Below, in pieces: positions 48,001 through 60,000 of a stretch of DNA of 64,000 nt (its first letter is position 1; every line of letters starts with the position of its first letter). The stretch is from Ostrinia nubilalis (taxonomy: Eukaryota; Arthropoda; Insecta; Lepidoptera; Crambidae): contig NC_087091.1 of the NCBI RefSeq assembly GCF_963855985.1, positions 15,754,154-15,818,153 of the forward strand. Reading direction: 5' to 3'. A program made the position numbers and the translations under genes. The notes beneath the pieces are model-generated. The model searched no databases and was not told the origin of the DNA. It saw only the letters and a program-made list of their open reading frames with translations.

Positions 48001-51000
48001 GCCCATTCCCATGGATAAGGATAATACGCTAATCATTTTCCCGCTCAAAAAATGTAAATAGGCACTGCTGCCTACTAAAATACATTGCGCGCATTTGTGC
48101 GTGTGTCTACAGTCTACACCTAGTGATCTGGAAATAACTTGCATTGAGCAAAACAAAGAGGCGGGTAAGATAGGGAAAGTGGAGAAAACATCGAAACTTC
48201 AACAACAATAAAGTAACTTGATCTATGTCATTTGGAAGAGACAATGTATCAAAACTCTTGGTTCCACCTTTAGTTAAAAACAATACTTTTAGTGCCACCT
48301 TTAACAAAAAAAAACGCTCTTTGACCGTCAATACATGGCGAGACGGAAAATTTGCAAAAAAGGGAAAATAAGTTATTTATTTTCTTATTTAATCTAACCA
48401 AAAATATATCGCTTACTTGACCTATTGTAATTTTTGTAATACAATACTAATAAATATGGTGAGCTAACGTTTGCCGCGATAACTTTGTAGGGCAAAACCT
48501 AGAGTTCAGCCACGTTAAGGTATTGAGTGTAATATCACAAAATAACATAGACATTATTTTGCTAGTACCGTTAATGTTTCCGCAATTGATTATTGAAAGT
48601 ACTTTAACTAAAAGAACATTTAACAAAGCGTGTTTCAGTCCTGAAAAAAATCCCAATAGAAATCGCCTAACAATAAACTGTTACCTAACAATATTTTCGC
48701 CGGTATTATAATAATTCACACCTAGCGTCGCTGAACAGCACTTTCGCTTGCTCCATCAGTATTCTGTCCGCGACTACAACTAGTGGACACATGATAGGTC
48801 CCTACGATACGCCGCACGCTAATAAAACAAAGGAACATCAGTTCTAGACTTTAAAATAACGTTTAAAGCCAATGCTTGTGGTCAAGCTGCTGGTTTATTG
48901 AGAGAAATAAAACAATATGTAGAAATGAAATACAAAATGTTTACCTTCATTTAGATCCTCGTAGATAGACACTTAATTTAAGTGCAAATGCGGTCAATAA
49001 GCTGTTTAAAACTACTTATAAAGTTACCTAAACATAGTTTAAATTCAATAATGAGTCATTGAAGTAATATTACTTATAACTCAATGTAATGAGTTCTGAT
49101 ATTTATGAATGTCCTTCGTAAGTTTATCACGTTCGAGGGCAGGAGAAACTGTGTTCTCTTGCATTTGGGCCGCGGCATGCAGTTCCGTTATGTAGGTATG
49201 GAATATAATAATTAACTAGCCTTAACTAGCAATTGCAAGAACAAGTTACAATAATGATAAGGACCTAGACCTTATAACCTCGGGAATATGTAGCTTGCTT
49301 TGAACAATCGTATTTGTACCCGAGCCTACATAAAAGATTTATCACCTGACATCAAGAGTCGTGTGAAATGAATTTTCACACAGGTACCTACTTATGGCTC
49401 TCGAAGAAAATATAATCTGAGGAATCAACCAAAGAAGTGGCTTATTGTTGAAAAACAGATTGCCATGAAGCAGAAACATCAAAAAAAAATGTAGCTTAAC
49501 CTCGTCAGTGCCAGAGGTATGGGAGCGGCACGGGAGGGGTGGCATTGACATTATTATGACGTGACAGAGCATACAAATCTCACGTCTCGCTGACGTTTGA
49601 CACCAACAAAAAACATTCTTCCGTGCCGCTCCCATACTTCAGGCACCGACTGAGATAATATGCTCTAGACCAGTGTTTCCCAAACTTATTTTGTCTACTG
49701 CCCACTTTGAGAATAAATTCTTTTGAGCGCCCCCATTAAATTTTCAAGAGTCAAATGCTCAGTCGGTTTCTAAGAGACCTCCTAAGTAGATGAAATTACA
49801 AATGTCCTACCAAGCCTTACACAATGCCCCGATTTTTTTCCGGGGTCTCTTACCGCCCCCCTTTAAGCCTGCAGCGCCCACAAGGGGGCGTTATCGCCCA
49901 CTTTGGGAAAGACTGCTCTAGACCTATAGAGAAAAAGTTTTATCAACTTATTATAATTAATGGGCAACTCCATTAAACAATTAAGTTTCTCCCTCGCAGA
50001 ATTCGAACCAGCAACTGGATATTATAGCTCGGTACTCGACCACTAGGCCAAAAATTATCATGATTCTCTTTGAAATGTAAACCATACATAATTGTTTATT
50101 GTAATATCCCTCTCCATAAGACAATAAAATGGGCAATAAAGATCTTGTTCTAGCGCATCTAATAAACATTTGCAACATAATGTTTTGAATGCAAATCAAC
50201 AGCGAAACTTTCCGAGTCACGATTTGACCCGATTATTTTACGGTGCTTAGGCTGGGTTGCACCATCTTACTTTAACTTTTACAAACGTCAAAAATCTGTC
50301 AAAATCTATACAAAAAATACCGGTTATAGTCAAAATTACGGTCAAAGTTAGGTGGTACAACTCAGCCATATTAGTTATTATTTTAAATACTCAGATGAAA
50401 AAGTTGTACGAAAGATTTTCATAAATGGAAATAATTTCCAAGCATAATGGTAACAGAGATAGTTACCTACTTCTAAGTAAGCTAACTTGGCCTATCACAT
50501 TGCCATACTTAGGTAAGTAGGTACTCAGAAAACCTAGCCAAAAATTCGCCATCGCAAATAAGTACCTATACCTTAAGCCCAAAGATGACCATGGCCGAAG
50601 AGAAACTACTTAAAACGATAGGTATATTTAAGTACTTAGCTCTACAATTGATAGATATTGTAGTACTTATACTTACGAGTTACTCGTAGGTCTTTGCCCC
50701 CTACTTAGTAGATTGCAGGGTTATTAATAAAATCGGATACCTAACCGGTATAGTCCAGTCATTTAAGCTTAAATTAGGTAAGAATCTCGGAATTAGAGAT
50801 ACCCAGCTGTAAGTCTGTAAATACTTTTATATTGACACCCTAAAAGTTGTCTCAAAACCTACATATGGTAGGGTGTAAGCAACTATTAAATTTTAAGGTC
50901 AAAGGTCACAAAAATCGGTTTTTTGCGCTTTTTTTGGAAATATCTCATTTCCTATGGGTTTTTTGCTATTTGTATTTATTATCAATATTGTAGAATACTA

Positions 51001-54000
51001 AATTCTCTACAAATTTTGTTTAAAAAATTTTTTTATACGGTGAACCGTTTTCGAGATAGAGGGCGGAGAGCGCGCGGTCACTGCATCACTTCAGGTCAAC
51101 TTAAGCGGTTTAGGTTTTTCATACAAAAGGATTTTCCCGCTAATTCCCGTGGGAATTTCGGTAATTACTTGTTGTAAATAAGCTTTAAGTTTACTAAGGT
51201 ACCTACATGCCAAATTTCAAGCGTCTAACTTCCGTTAAGCGTTTAGATTTTACATACAAAAGGATTTTCCCGCTAATTCCTGTTCCCGTGGGAATTCCTA
51301 AGTAAACTATAACCTGCCCAGGTGTATGAAGAATAATTGTACCAAGTTTCGTTAAAATCCGTCGAGTAGTTTTTGTTTCTATAAGGAACATACAGACGGA
51401 CAGACAGACAGACAGACAAAAATTTTACTGATTGCATTTTTGGCATCAGTATCGATCACTAATCACCCCCTGATAGTTATTTTGAAAATATATTTCATGT
51501 ATAGAATTCTATATGAAGTACAATTAAACACTTTTTGAATGTATATTTTTATTTAATTCAAAAACATACGAATAATCCTAGTTATTGGCCATAAAATTCT
51601 GTAACTGGCCATATGCATGCTAGTTACTGGCCACAGAAAAAAATAATATATTACAGCTAAAGAAATCAATATAACATGAAAAACACAACGTTATCTAAAA
51701 CTGTATGAGATCAGTCGTGAAACAATATAATTTACTCATAGACAAAGTGAATATTTCAAACCTAGGAGCTATAGTTTCAATATAAGTCTCAAATAAACAA
51801 ATAAAAACAAAACTATCTAATCAAACCCTTGTTTTTTGGCTTCTTTATAGACAGCAGCAAATAAATAATCCACTTCATCATCAGATGAATCAGTGTTACT
51901 CTAACTTTATCATCATAAATGACACAAAAAGGAATCGTCATCCTGTTCTGGTAACACTCTATGAGCAATTGGAATACAATTCAAATGATACTTTTCTTGG
52001 CATTGATTACATTCTATAATTCTCTTTTTGATAGGGCACAAGCAAAAATCTCTACGAAAACGAATCACAAATGAGGAGATCCGTAAACGAACTAAAGTCG
52101 CTGACATAGCAGACAATAGGCAGGGCATATAGTACGCAGAACTGACGGCCGATGGGGCAGCAAGGTTCTGGAGTGGAGGCCACGTACTGGAAAGCGCAGC
52201 GTAAGCCGTCCACCCACAAGGTAGAACGATGACCTCATGAAGGTAGCAGGAAGGCGCTGGATGCAGGCCGCCTCTAACCGGCCATTATGGAAATCATTGG
52301 GGGAGGCCTATGTTCAGCAGTGGACGTCCTATGGCTGAAATTATGATACGGAAGTAAGTGCAAACGGTAGTCTTTCTATTTGGCGTTTGTCCTGCTTTTT
52401 GGGCGAATTCAGTGTTTTTTGGTACTTCTTGGCACATTGAAAATATTTGCTGCTTGTCGAATGGATCCTTCCTTGTTTTCTATAAACTTCAAGGCCTTGT
52501 TAAGATCTTCTTGAGAATACTTTCGTCGCTTTGATGCAATCTTGTTTATCTAATGGATGTCTGTGAAACAAAAAATGGTTAGTTTAGTTATTGACACTTT
52601 GCTTTTAGTTACTGGCCACCTATGCCAGTAACTGAAATTTATGGATAGAAATAAATGATTTCTAGCCCGTAGATACTAAACTTTAAAAACATTACAAATA
52701 CGGTGTATTTCCGCAGAAATTCGATGAGCATAGAATAATTTAGTTATTGGCCGGTCTGGCCAATAAACAAAAATAAATACAAATTGTCATTCAGTTACTG
52801 GCCACCCCTCAAAACTGAGGTTTTATTAGATTAACTCTAAATATGCTACTGTAATATTGAAACTTACCGTTTAAAAAACACAATAGCACTGCAAACCACT
52901 GCAAAACACTGAAAACTACTCCATATTACTATTTTTGAAATAAATCCGTCCGTTAACAAATACATTACATAAATACTTCTCCGAGGGCGTCCGGGTACCA
53001 ACTATCAAAAAAATGCTGTTAGAATTGGCACTATGGTCAATAACGGGAAAAAAATGAACTAAAATGAAACCTGATTAATAAAGCAGTTCTTTATGAAAAA
53101 TACAGATGGCCCGACCTGCCCCGTTTCTTATTTTGTGCCGACAAAGTGCAGTATGGCCAATAATTGACGTTGGCCAATAACTGGGTAGTTTACCCTATTT
53201 CTAAAAAAAGCGCAAAAAACCGATTTTTGTGACCGTTGACCTTGAAATTTAATAGTTGCTTACACCCTACCATATGTAGGTTTTGAGACAACTTTTAGGG
53301 TGTCAATATACACGTATTTACAGACTTACAGCTGGGTATCTCGAATTCCGAGGTGAACTTACTATAATGACTGGACTAGTAGTAAATGAAGTTTTCTTCC
53401 ATACTCCACACACTCAAAGTATTAATGGTGTAATAGTATTCAACAACGCACTCATAATTTACAACCGTGCGACTTTCCCGAAACAAAACAATAGTCCCAA
53501 TAATGTGCCGCCTTAATAGGAGAGATGGGAATACAAGATGGGACTGAATAGTAACTTCGGGACTTTCACAATAAACATACAGGCTGGAATTTCGTAATTA
53601 AAAAAAATACTTTTAATACTGTACGTAGAAAATGTTATTCAAAGAAAACATTCCTCTATTTTTGAACAGAAATAGAACTGCATTCAAAGATTTCCAAAAC
53701 TTTTTCTTGCCACACCCCGGAATCGAACCAACTAAAATCTGTTGAAAATTACACCCTGTCTTTTTATTGCATCGATCGTTAGGGTTAAGTATAAGGATGA
53801 AATCTCTCTAAATTGATAATTGAATGAAAGGAAAACCATGAAATCTTAAATTATTTTAATTATATTTCCAGAAAATTGTATGGTATGGTGGTGAATTAAA
53901 AAAAACGAAATCTTTGAATGCCAGTTCTCATTCTTTTCAAAAATAAAAGAAAGATTTCTTTGTCTACAGTATTAAGAGTAATTTCAAAATTCCACCCTGT

Positions 54001-57000
54001 AGAAAATTACACGCGTGATTATACAACCATGGAAAATTTATCAGTTTAACAAATAATGTCTCGTACCAGTTTGACGAACGCCGATTTACTTAATGGCGGA
54101 TTACGTAAGTTGGCTCAGAGCAGGCCTTGAAAGTGCAGTCGTGAAGTTTTGAACCTACTTCAACTATGGCGTTAAACTCGATAAACGCCAAAGAAAACGT
54201 CATGCGAATTGTTTTGCAAGAAGAAACAACACAATTTATAGATTCTCACACTTTGTTAAAATAAACTAATAATATAGATCTTAAGTTTGTTTGTTTGGTT
54301 GAACGAGCTAATCTCAGTAACTACTGGTCCGATTTGAAAAGTTTAGGCTAAGTAGGTATATGTAATAACATCACGCTATGACCAATAGGAGCGGAACATC
54401 AACGAAAATTGTAGCGAAAACGGGAAAATTTATTAAATGATTTTCACGCGTAGGTACGAAGTCACGCGTATAGCTGTTGCAAACTTAATGCTTTTTGTCA
54501 ATTCAAACATGTGTACCTACTATTTGTATAATTGTTAAAGCATAAAAAAAATCACTTGACGGACGATGCGTCTAGTCTAAACCACATTCTTACGCAACTT
54601 AGTGCTTGTGCTATGCTAGCGTCGGGTTTCATCATCATTTCAACACTATGGCCAAATGAGAGCTAAGATTAGTCTAGATTCTAGAAAGAATTATTTGTGC
54701 AACGAGGGCATAAGTACAATGACTAAACAGTGGTGACTTGAGAACGGCTCTATTACCTAAGTAAGGAAGGACCTATAGGCAGTCGATACGGTTATGGTCT
54801 CAACTCAGATAATGACTCCGGTGGAAATATGTAGGTTTACTTAGATTGTATGAATGGATTCGTTCAGTATATTAGATAGACATTACCTAAGTACATACCA
54901 ACGTGCTTGTTAGTAACAAGGTAGCGTTTACGCACGTGGAAATGTAGGCAACTCCGTAACTGGCGTTCACTTCACCCAAATACTGCACGGATCATTGCAG
55001 TCTGCAGCCGACCATTGCGGAATACGCAACGCAACGCAACTCTCTAATTTTATTGTAATCGACAGTTCATCTAATACACTCAACATCAAATAAATCGCAC
55101 CTTCCGCAACGCGAACTTTAAAGATTTTCTTCTGACACAATCATGGTGCCCCAACAATATTGGTGTTATTTGAAAGCCCAATAAAAACACATTTAATTTC
55201 TTAATAAATGATTAACATACCATAAATGTGACTTGAAAAAGACCTCACTTTGGGCTCACCTCTGGGATCAATTAGACCAATTTTTATGGTTATAAAATGA
55301 AATAATGATCTCACGTGTTCTCTTTAACAGATAGATAGCGATTAATCCCAACTTAACAGTTTTATAGCCATAAAAGTTGGCTCAAGCGTAACTACTACTA
55401 CTACCTATTTTTTGAAGAAATGACTCTGGATCCTTATAAAGACACATTTTTGGGAATAAAACCTTTCCTTTAATGAAATGAAGCCAATATTTGTGGGAAG
55501 TGGGAATGCATACATTTGAAAGTGCTTGTTGCAGGAGGTGCGATTTATTTGATGTTGAGTGTAGTACCTACCTATAGTCGAGTGCACTAACGCAAGAGTT
55601 TATAGAGGCGCAGTATTTTTATTGCATGTTAAGTATGATTGCCAGTAGATAAAGTGTCCTTAACCGTTGACATATTATTATGTTCGGCAGACGGTAAATC
55701 CGCGTGATTCTCTCACTTTTGCAAGGCCAGCATAATCCTCAAGTTAGTGAACTCTGAGCGAGAGCTGGCAAGCTTACCACTGAACTACGTTATTTTGGTA
55801 CCAAACAGTGGTTTATTGTAGTAAGGCTTAGCCGCCACATATCGCGCATTCATGCTTAGATTTGTGGCCTATTTTCTAACACCTACCACACCTACATCCT
55901 TACCTCAAGTTGGCGAAATAATAGAAGCCTAATACAGTTAGTCAACAGGTGCTGAGTAGCCCAATCATATTGCCAAACATCCTATCATCGGGCTCGCCTG
56001 TTCCTTGTCGCGCGTCAAGTTTAGACCTTATACTTAGTGCATGAATTTGCAATGTATGGAACAGTGGCTGTTTTCTATTTCCAAATAAGTACTCAAGTTA
56101 TGTATACGCCGATGAGCAGCGCGATGTTATTTTGGAACATCTTATTTCTTTTAAGGTAACAGGATCGGTGGTCTTCACAGTAGTACTCATGCGCGTTCAT
56201 GTTGCCGAGGCCCTTGTGTCTCTGTTGTACTGTAGGGGAGACTGGGTACGGTTGAAACAATTTTGCTTTTATTGTCTATAATTTTGTTGTTTAATAACCA
56301 AGTGACGATTACGATACGTGAAATTGAAATTTGAAGTTTTAGCTATGATATGGCTGTATCATTATAGTTCCCGGGTTACTATTTTTAGAAATATACGAAA
56401 TTAAAAAAAAAAGAAATTTTGTTTCAACCGTCCCCATGCCAGGGGCGGTTGAAACAGCGATTGGGGTCTGTTGAAATATATACAAATAATACAATAAATA
56501 CCAATAAAACGTGTTTTATTTATCATTAATACTACGAATATTAAAATTATGGTAGCAGATGATGACATTAATCAGTCTAAGTATTTAATATTTCTAAAAC
56601 ATTAATTAGCCTTTGATAAGTAGTAAACATTTAAAAAAATAACAGAAATATGATAAAATAAATGATATTTCCAAATCTAATAAACATTAATAAAATAATA
56701 TTAACATTCTGAAGAAAGTTCACGAAAATCTTAATTTTTTTTTCAAACCATACTTTTCCGCCGCTTTTCGCAGTGAATCTCCAGCTTTTACCTCCTCTTA
56801 TGCTTTACCAAGTCAATTTCCTCCCTGAAAATCTTCCTTACCCAAACTCTCGGCATCTACAAAAAATAAACATTAATACATTTTCTGTTTCAACCGTACC
56901 CAAAAAAAATGTTTCAACCGTCCCCAACCCCACTTTTGGTAAAATATACTTTATAGTTTCGACATTAATAATCACACATTAAAAATAGTTACTGTCCCTT

Positions 57001-60000
57001 ATTCTACAAGCTTCATTATAATCGCAAACGCAAATCTGATACATTCACATAAAAAGAACAGATAGTATAAGCGTTAATGTCTGAAGAAAAATACTTACTT
57101 TGGGTAGTAAAAAACAAAATGGTGGTTTATACACAACGTCAACGCGTTAGGAAGTTATTTGGCACTAAATTCGTGTTCGGACCTGTCTTCCGCTTCTTTT
57201 TCCCCTAGGACCCCTCACTCCCCGCGGAACCGTTTACGAGATATTTGCTCTGTTTCAACCGTCCTTTGTTTCAACCGTACCCAGTCTCCCCTACTGACCG
57301 CAAGTTGGCGAGCTCGGAGCAGGAGTTGGCCAGCAGGTAGTCGCCGCTGAGCAGCGCGATCTTGTTCCCGAACATCATGTCGTCGGGTTCGCGGTCACCT
57401 GCCGCGCGTTCATGTTGACGAGGCCCTTGTGTCTCTGTTGTACTGTACTGACCTCAAGTTGGCGAGCTCGGAGCAGGAGTTGGCCAGCAGGTAGTCGCCG
57501 CTGAGCAGCGCGATCTTGTTCCCGAACATCATGTCGTCTGGCTCGGCCACCTGCCGCGCGTTCATGTTGCCGAGGCCCTTGTGTCTCTGTTGTACTGTAC
57601 TGACCTCAAGTTGGCCAGCTCGGAGCAGGAGTTGGCCAGCAGGTAGTCGCCGCTGAGCAGCGCGATCTTGTTCCCGAACATCATGTCGTCGGGCTCGCCT
57701 GCCACCTGCTGCCGCGCGTTCATGTTGCCGAGGCCCTTGTGTCTCTGTTGTACTGTACTGACCGCAAGTTGGCGAGCTCGGAGCAGGAGTTGGCCAGCAG
57801 GTAGTCGCCGCTGAGCAGCGCGATCTTGTTCCCGAACATCATGTCAAAGTCAAAGTCAAAATTTCTTTATTTGTTTAGACTAATAAATAGTTCTTACAAA
57901 TCGTCATTTTGCTCTTAAGAAGCCTCTACATGTCTCATAATCTTTTTACCCTACCAGCGCTTCGAGACCAACATTTGGCAAGTGCTGAGAAGAAGCGCCG
58001 CAACAAACTCAGTCACCACTGTCTGCCGGTTAATATAAATAAATAGAAATAGCAGTAGTAGGTACATTCGATTCAGGAGCAGTTCACTGAATTTACCATG
58101 CATTCTTGTATAGTGTATCTTATAATGGGTATACAAAATTGCGTGGTATATTAAACAAGGTAGTGACGTGCTAATATCTAGACTTACAGATTACATACCT
58201 AAATACTAGTAGAAATGACTCGCATACATAAATTGGAATAACTTGTCGTCGGGCTCGCCGGCCACCTGCTGCCGCGCGTTCATGTTGCCGAGGCCCTTGT
58301 GTCTCTGTTGTACTGTACTGTACTGACCGCAAGTTGGCGAGCTCGGAGCAGGAGTTGGCCAGCAGGTAGTCGCCGCTGAGCAGCGCGATCTTGTTCCCAA
58401 ACATCATGTCGTCGGGCTCGCCGGCCGCGTTCATGTTGACGAGCCCCTTGTGTCTCTGTTGTACTGTACTGACCGCAAGTTGGCGAGCTCGGAGCAGGAG
58501 TTGGCCAGCAGGTAGTCGCCGCTGAGCAGCGCGATCTTGTTCCCAAACATCATGTCGTCGGGCTCGCCGGCCGCGTTCATGTTGACGAGCCCCTTGTGTC
58601 TCTGTTGTACTGTACTGACCGCAAGTTGGCGAGCTCGGAGCAGGAGTTGGCCAGCAGGTAATCGCCGCTGAGCAGCGCGATCTTGTTGCCGAACATCATG
58701 TCGTCGGGCTCGCGGCCACCTGCCGCGCGTTCATGTTGCCGAGGCCCTTGTGTCTCTGTTGTACTGTACTGACCTCAAGTTGGCGAGCTCGGAGCAGGAG
58801 TTGGCCAGCAGGTAGTCGCCGCTGAGCAGCGCGATCTTGTTCCCGAACATCATGTCGTCGGGCTCGCGGCCACCTGCCGCGCGTTCATGTTGCCGAGGCC
58901 CTTGTGTCTCTGTTGTACTGTACTGACCTCAAGTTGGCGAGCTCGGAGCAGGAGTTGGCCAGCAGGTAGTCGCCGCTGAGCAGCGCGATCTTGTTCCCGA
59001 ACATCATGTCGTCGGGCTCGCGGCCACCTGCCGCGCGTTCATGTTGCCGAGGCCCTTGTGTCTCTGTTGTTCTGTACTGACCGCAAGTTGGCGAGCTCGG
59101 AGCAAGAGTTGGCCAGCAGGTAGTCGCCGCTGAGCAGCGCGATCTTGTACCCGAACATCATGTCGTCGGACTCGGCCACCTGCCGCGCGTTCATGTTGCC
59201 GAGGCCCTTGTGTCTCTGTTGTACTGTACTGACCGCAAGTTGGCGAGCTCGGAGCAGGAGTTGGCCAGCAGGTAGTCGCCGCTGAGCAGCGCGATCTTGT
59301 TCCCGAACATCATGTCGTCGGGCTCGGCCACCTGCCGCGCGTTCATGTTGCCGAGGCCCTTGTGTGTCTGTTGTACTGTACTGACCGCAAGTTGGCGAGC
59401 TCGGAGCAGGAGTTGGCCAGCAGGTAGTCGCCGCTGAGCAGCGCGATCTTGTTCCCGAACATCATGTCGTCTGGCTTGGCCACCTGCCGCCGCGCGTTCA
59501 TGTTGCCGAGGCCCTTGTCTCTGTTGTACTGTACTGTACTGACCTCAAGTTGGCCCTTGTCTCTGTTGTACTGTACTGACCGCAAGTTGGCGAGCTCGGA
59601 GCAGGAGTTGGCCAGCAGGTAGTCACCGCTGAGCAGCGCGATCTTGTTCCCGAACATCATGTCGTCGGGCTCGCCGGCCACCTGCTGCCGCGCGTTCATG
59701 TTGACGAGGCCCTTGTGCACGAGGTGCGAGGTGCGGATCATCTCCGTCACCTCGGCCAGGGCGCGTTGACTGCGAATTAATACCAGTCGAATTAGCACCT
59801 ACTGAGATATACAGGGTGTTAGGTAAATCGGTATATGAGCCGACACTAGCCCATGTTAACATGGCCATATAAATGGTATGGTGAAGTCAGAAATTTGGTA
59901 TCATCTTTTTTTTTTTTTTTAATTTTCATACAAAACACATTTAATAAAATCCGATTTGTATGAAAATCGAAATAATTAAAATGAAGATATCTATTTTCTG

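Larger units (their letters stand above)
50753..53376 (-). mobile_element. Degenerate pogo/Tigger-type DNA transposon, interrupted by a LINE fragment
   Basis: TA-flanked inverted ends (GTCCAGTCATT and complement) extend as ~190-bp terminal repeats. On the minus strand, about 52550-52415 encodes [20 protein letters not shown] followed by [17 protein letters not shown], a psq-type helix-turn-helix as in pogo/CENP-B transposases. About 52050-51913 encodes [20 protein letters not shown] and HLNCI, a PHD-like zinc finger found at the C-terminus of some insect transposases of this group. The DDE core between them is missing. Internal copies of ACTGGCCA and TTGGCCAATAA words occur throughout. Non-autonomous. 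Confidence 0.8.
55960..59580 (-). repeat. Tandem array of PDSS2 exon-2 3' ends with donor (~150-bp units)
   Basis: About 12 near-complete copies start at roughly 57298, 57450, 57603, 57764, 58327, 58472, 58619, 58770, 58925, 59081, 59231 and 59383, each carrying most of the exon (NMNAR...[29 protein letters not shown]), a GTCAGT or GTGAGG-like donor and a ~20-bp remnant TACAGTACAACAG. A stub lies at 59540 and two decayed older copies at about 55960-56020 and 56100-56233. Copies vary between GRQQV and shorter linkers through 3-12-bp indels. A pogo-like element (56235) and a LINE fragment (57846) interrupt it. Confidence 0.95.

Noticed and set aside
49980..50056. Functional tRNA gene on the minus strand
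   Set aside because: A and B boxes are present but no paired acceptor stem or anticodon arm could be drawn; treated as a SINE head.
53700..53730. tRNA suggested by a perfect GGTTCGATTCC box (minus strand)
   Set aside because: No A box at the expected distance and no cloverleaf.
35130..59580. Exon arrays as a pure assembly artefact
   Set aside because: Copies differ by substitutions, indels and age, and at least five mobile elements lie inside or between units with visible empty sites in sibling copies. It remains untested without reads.
58171..59868. Minus-strand ORFs of 87-151 codons within the exon-2 array
   Set aside because: These are read-throughs of tandem PDSS2 exon copies, already covered by the array and exon entries.
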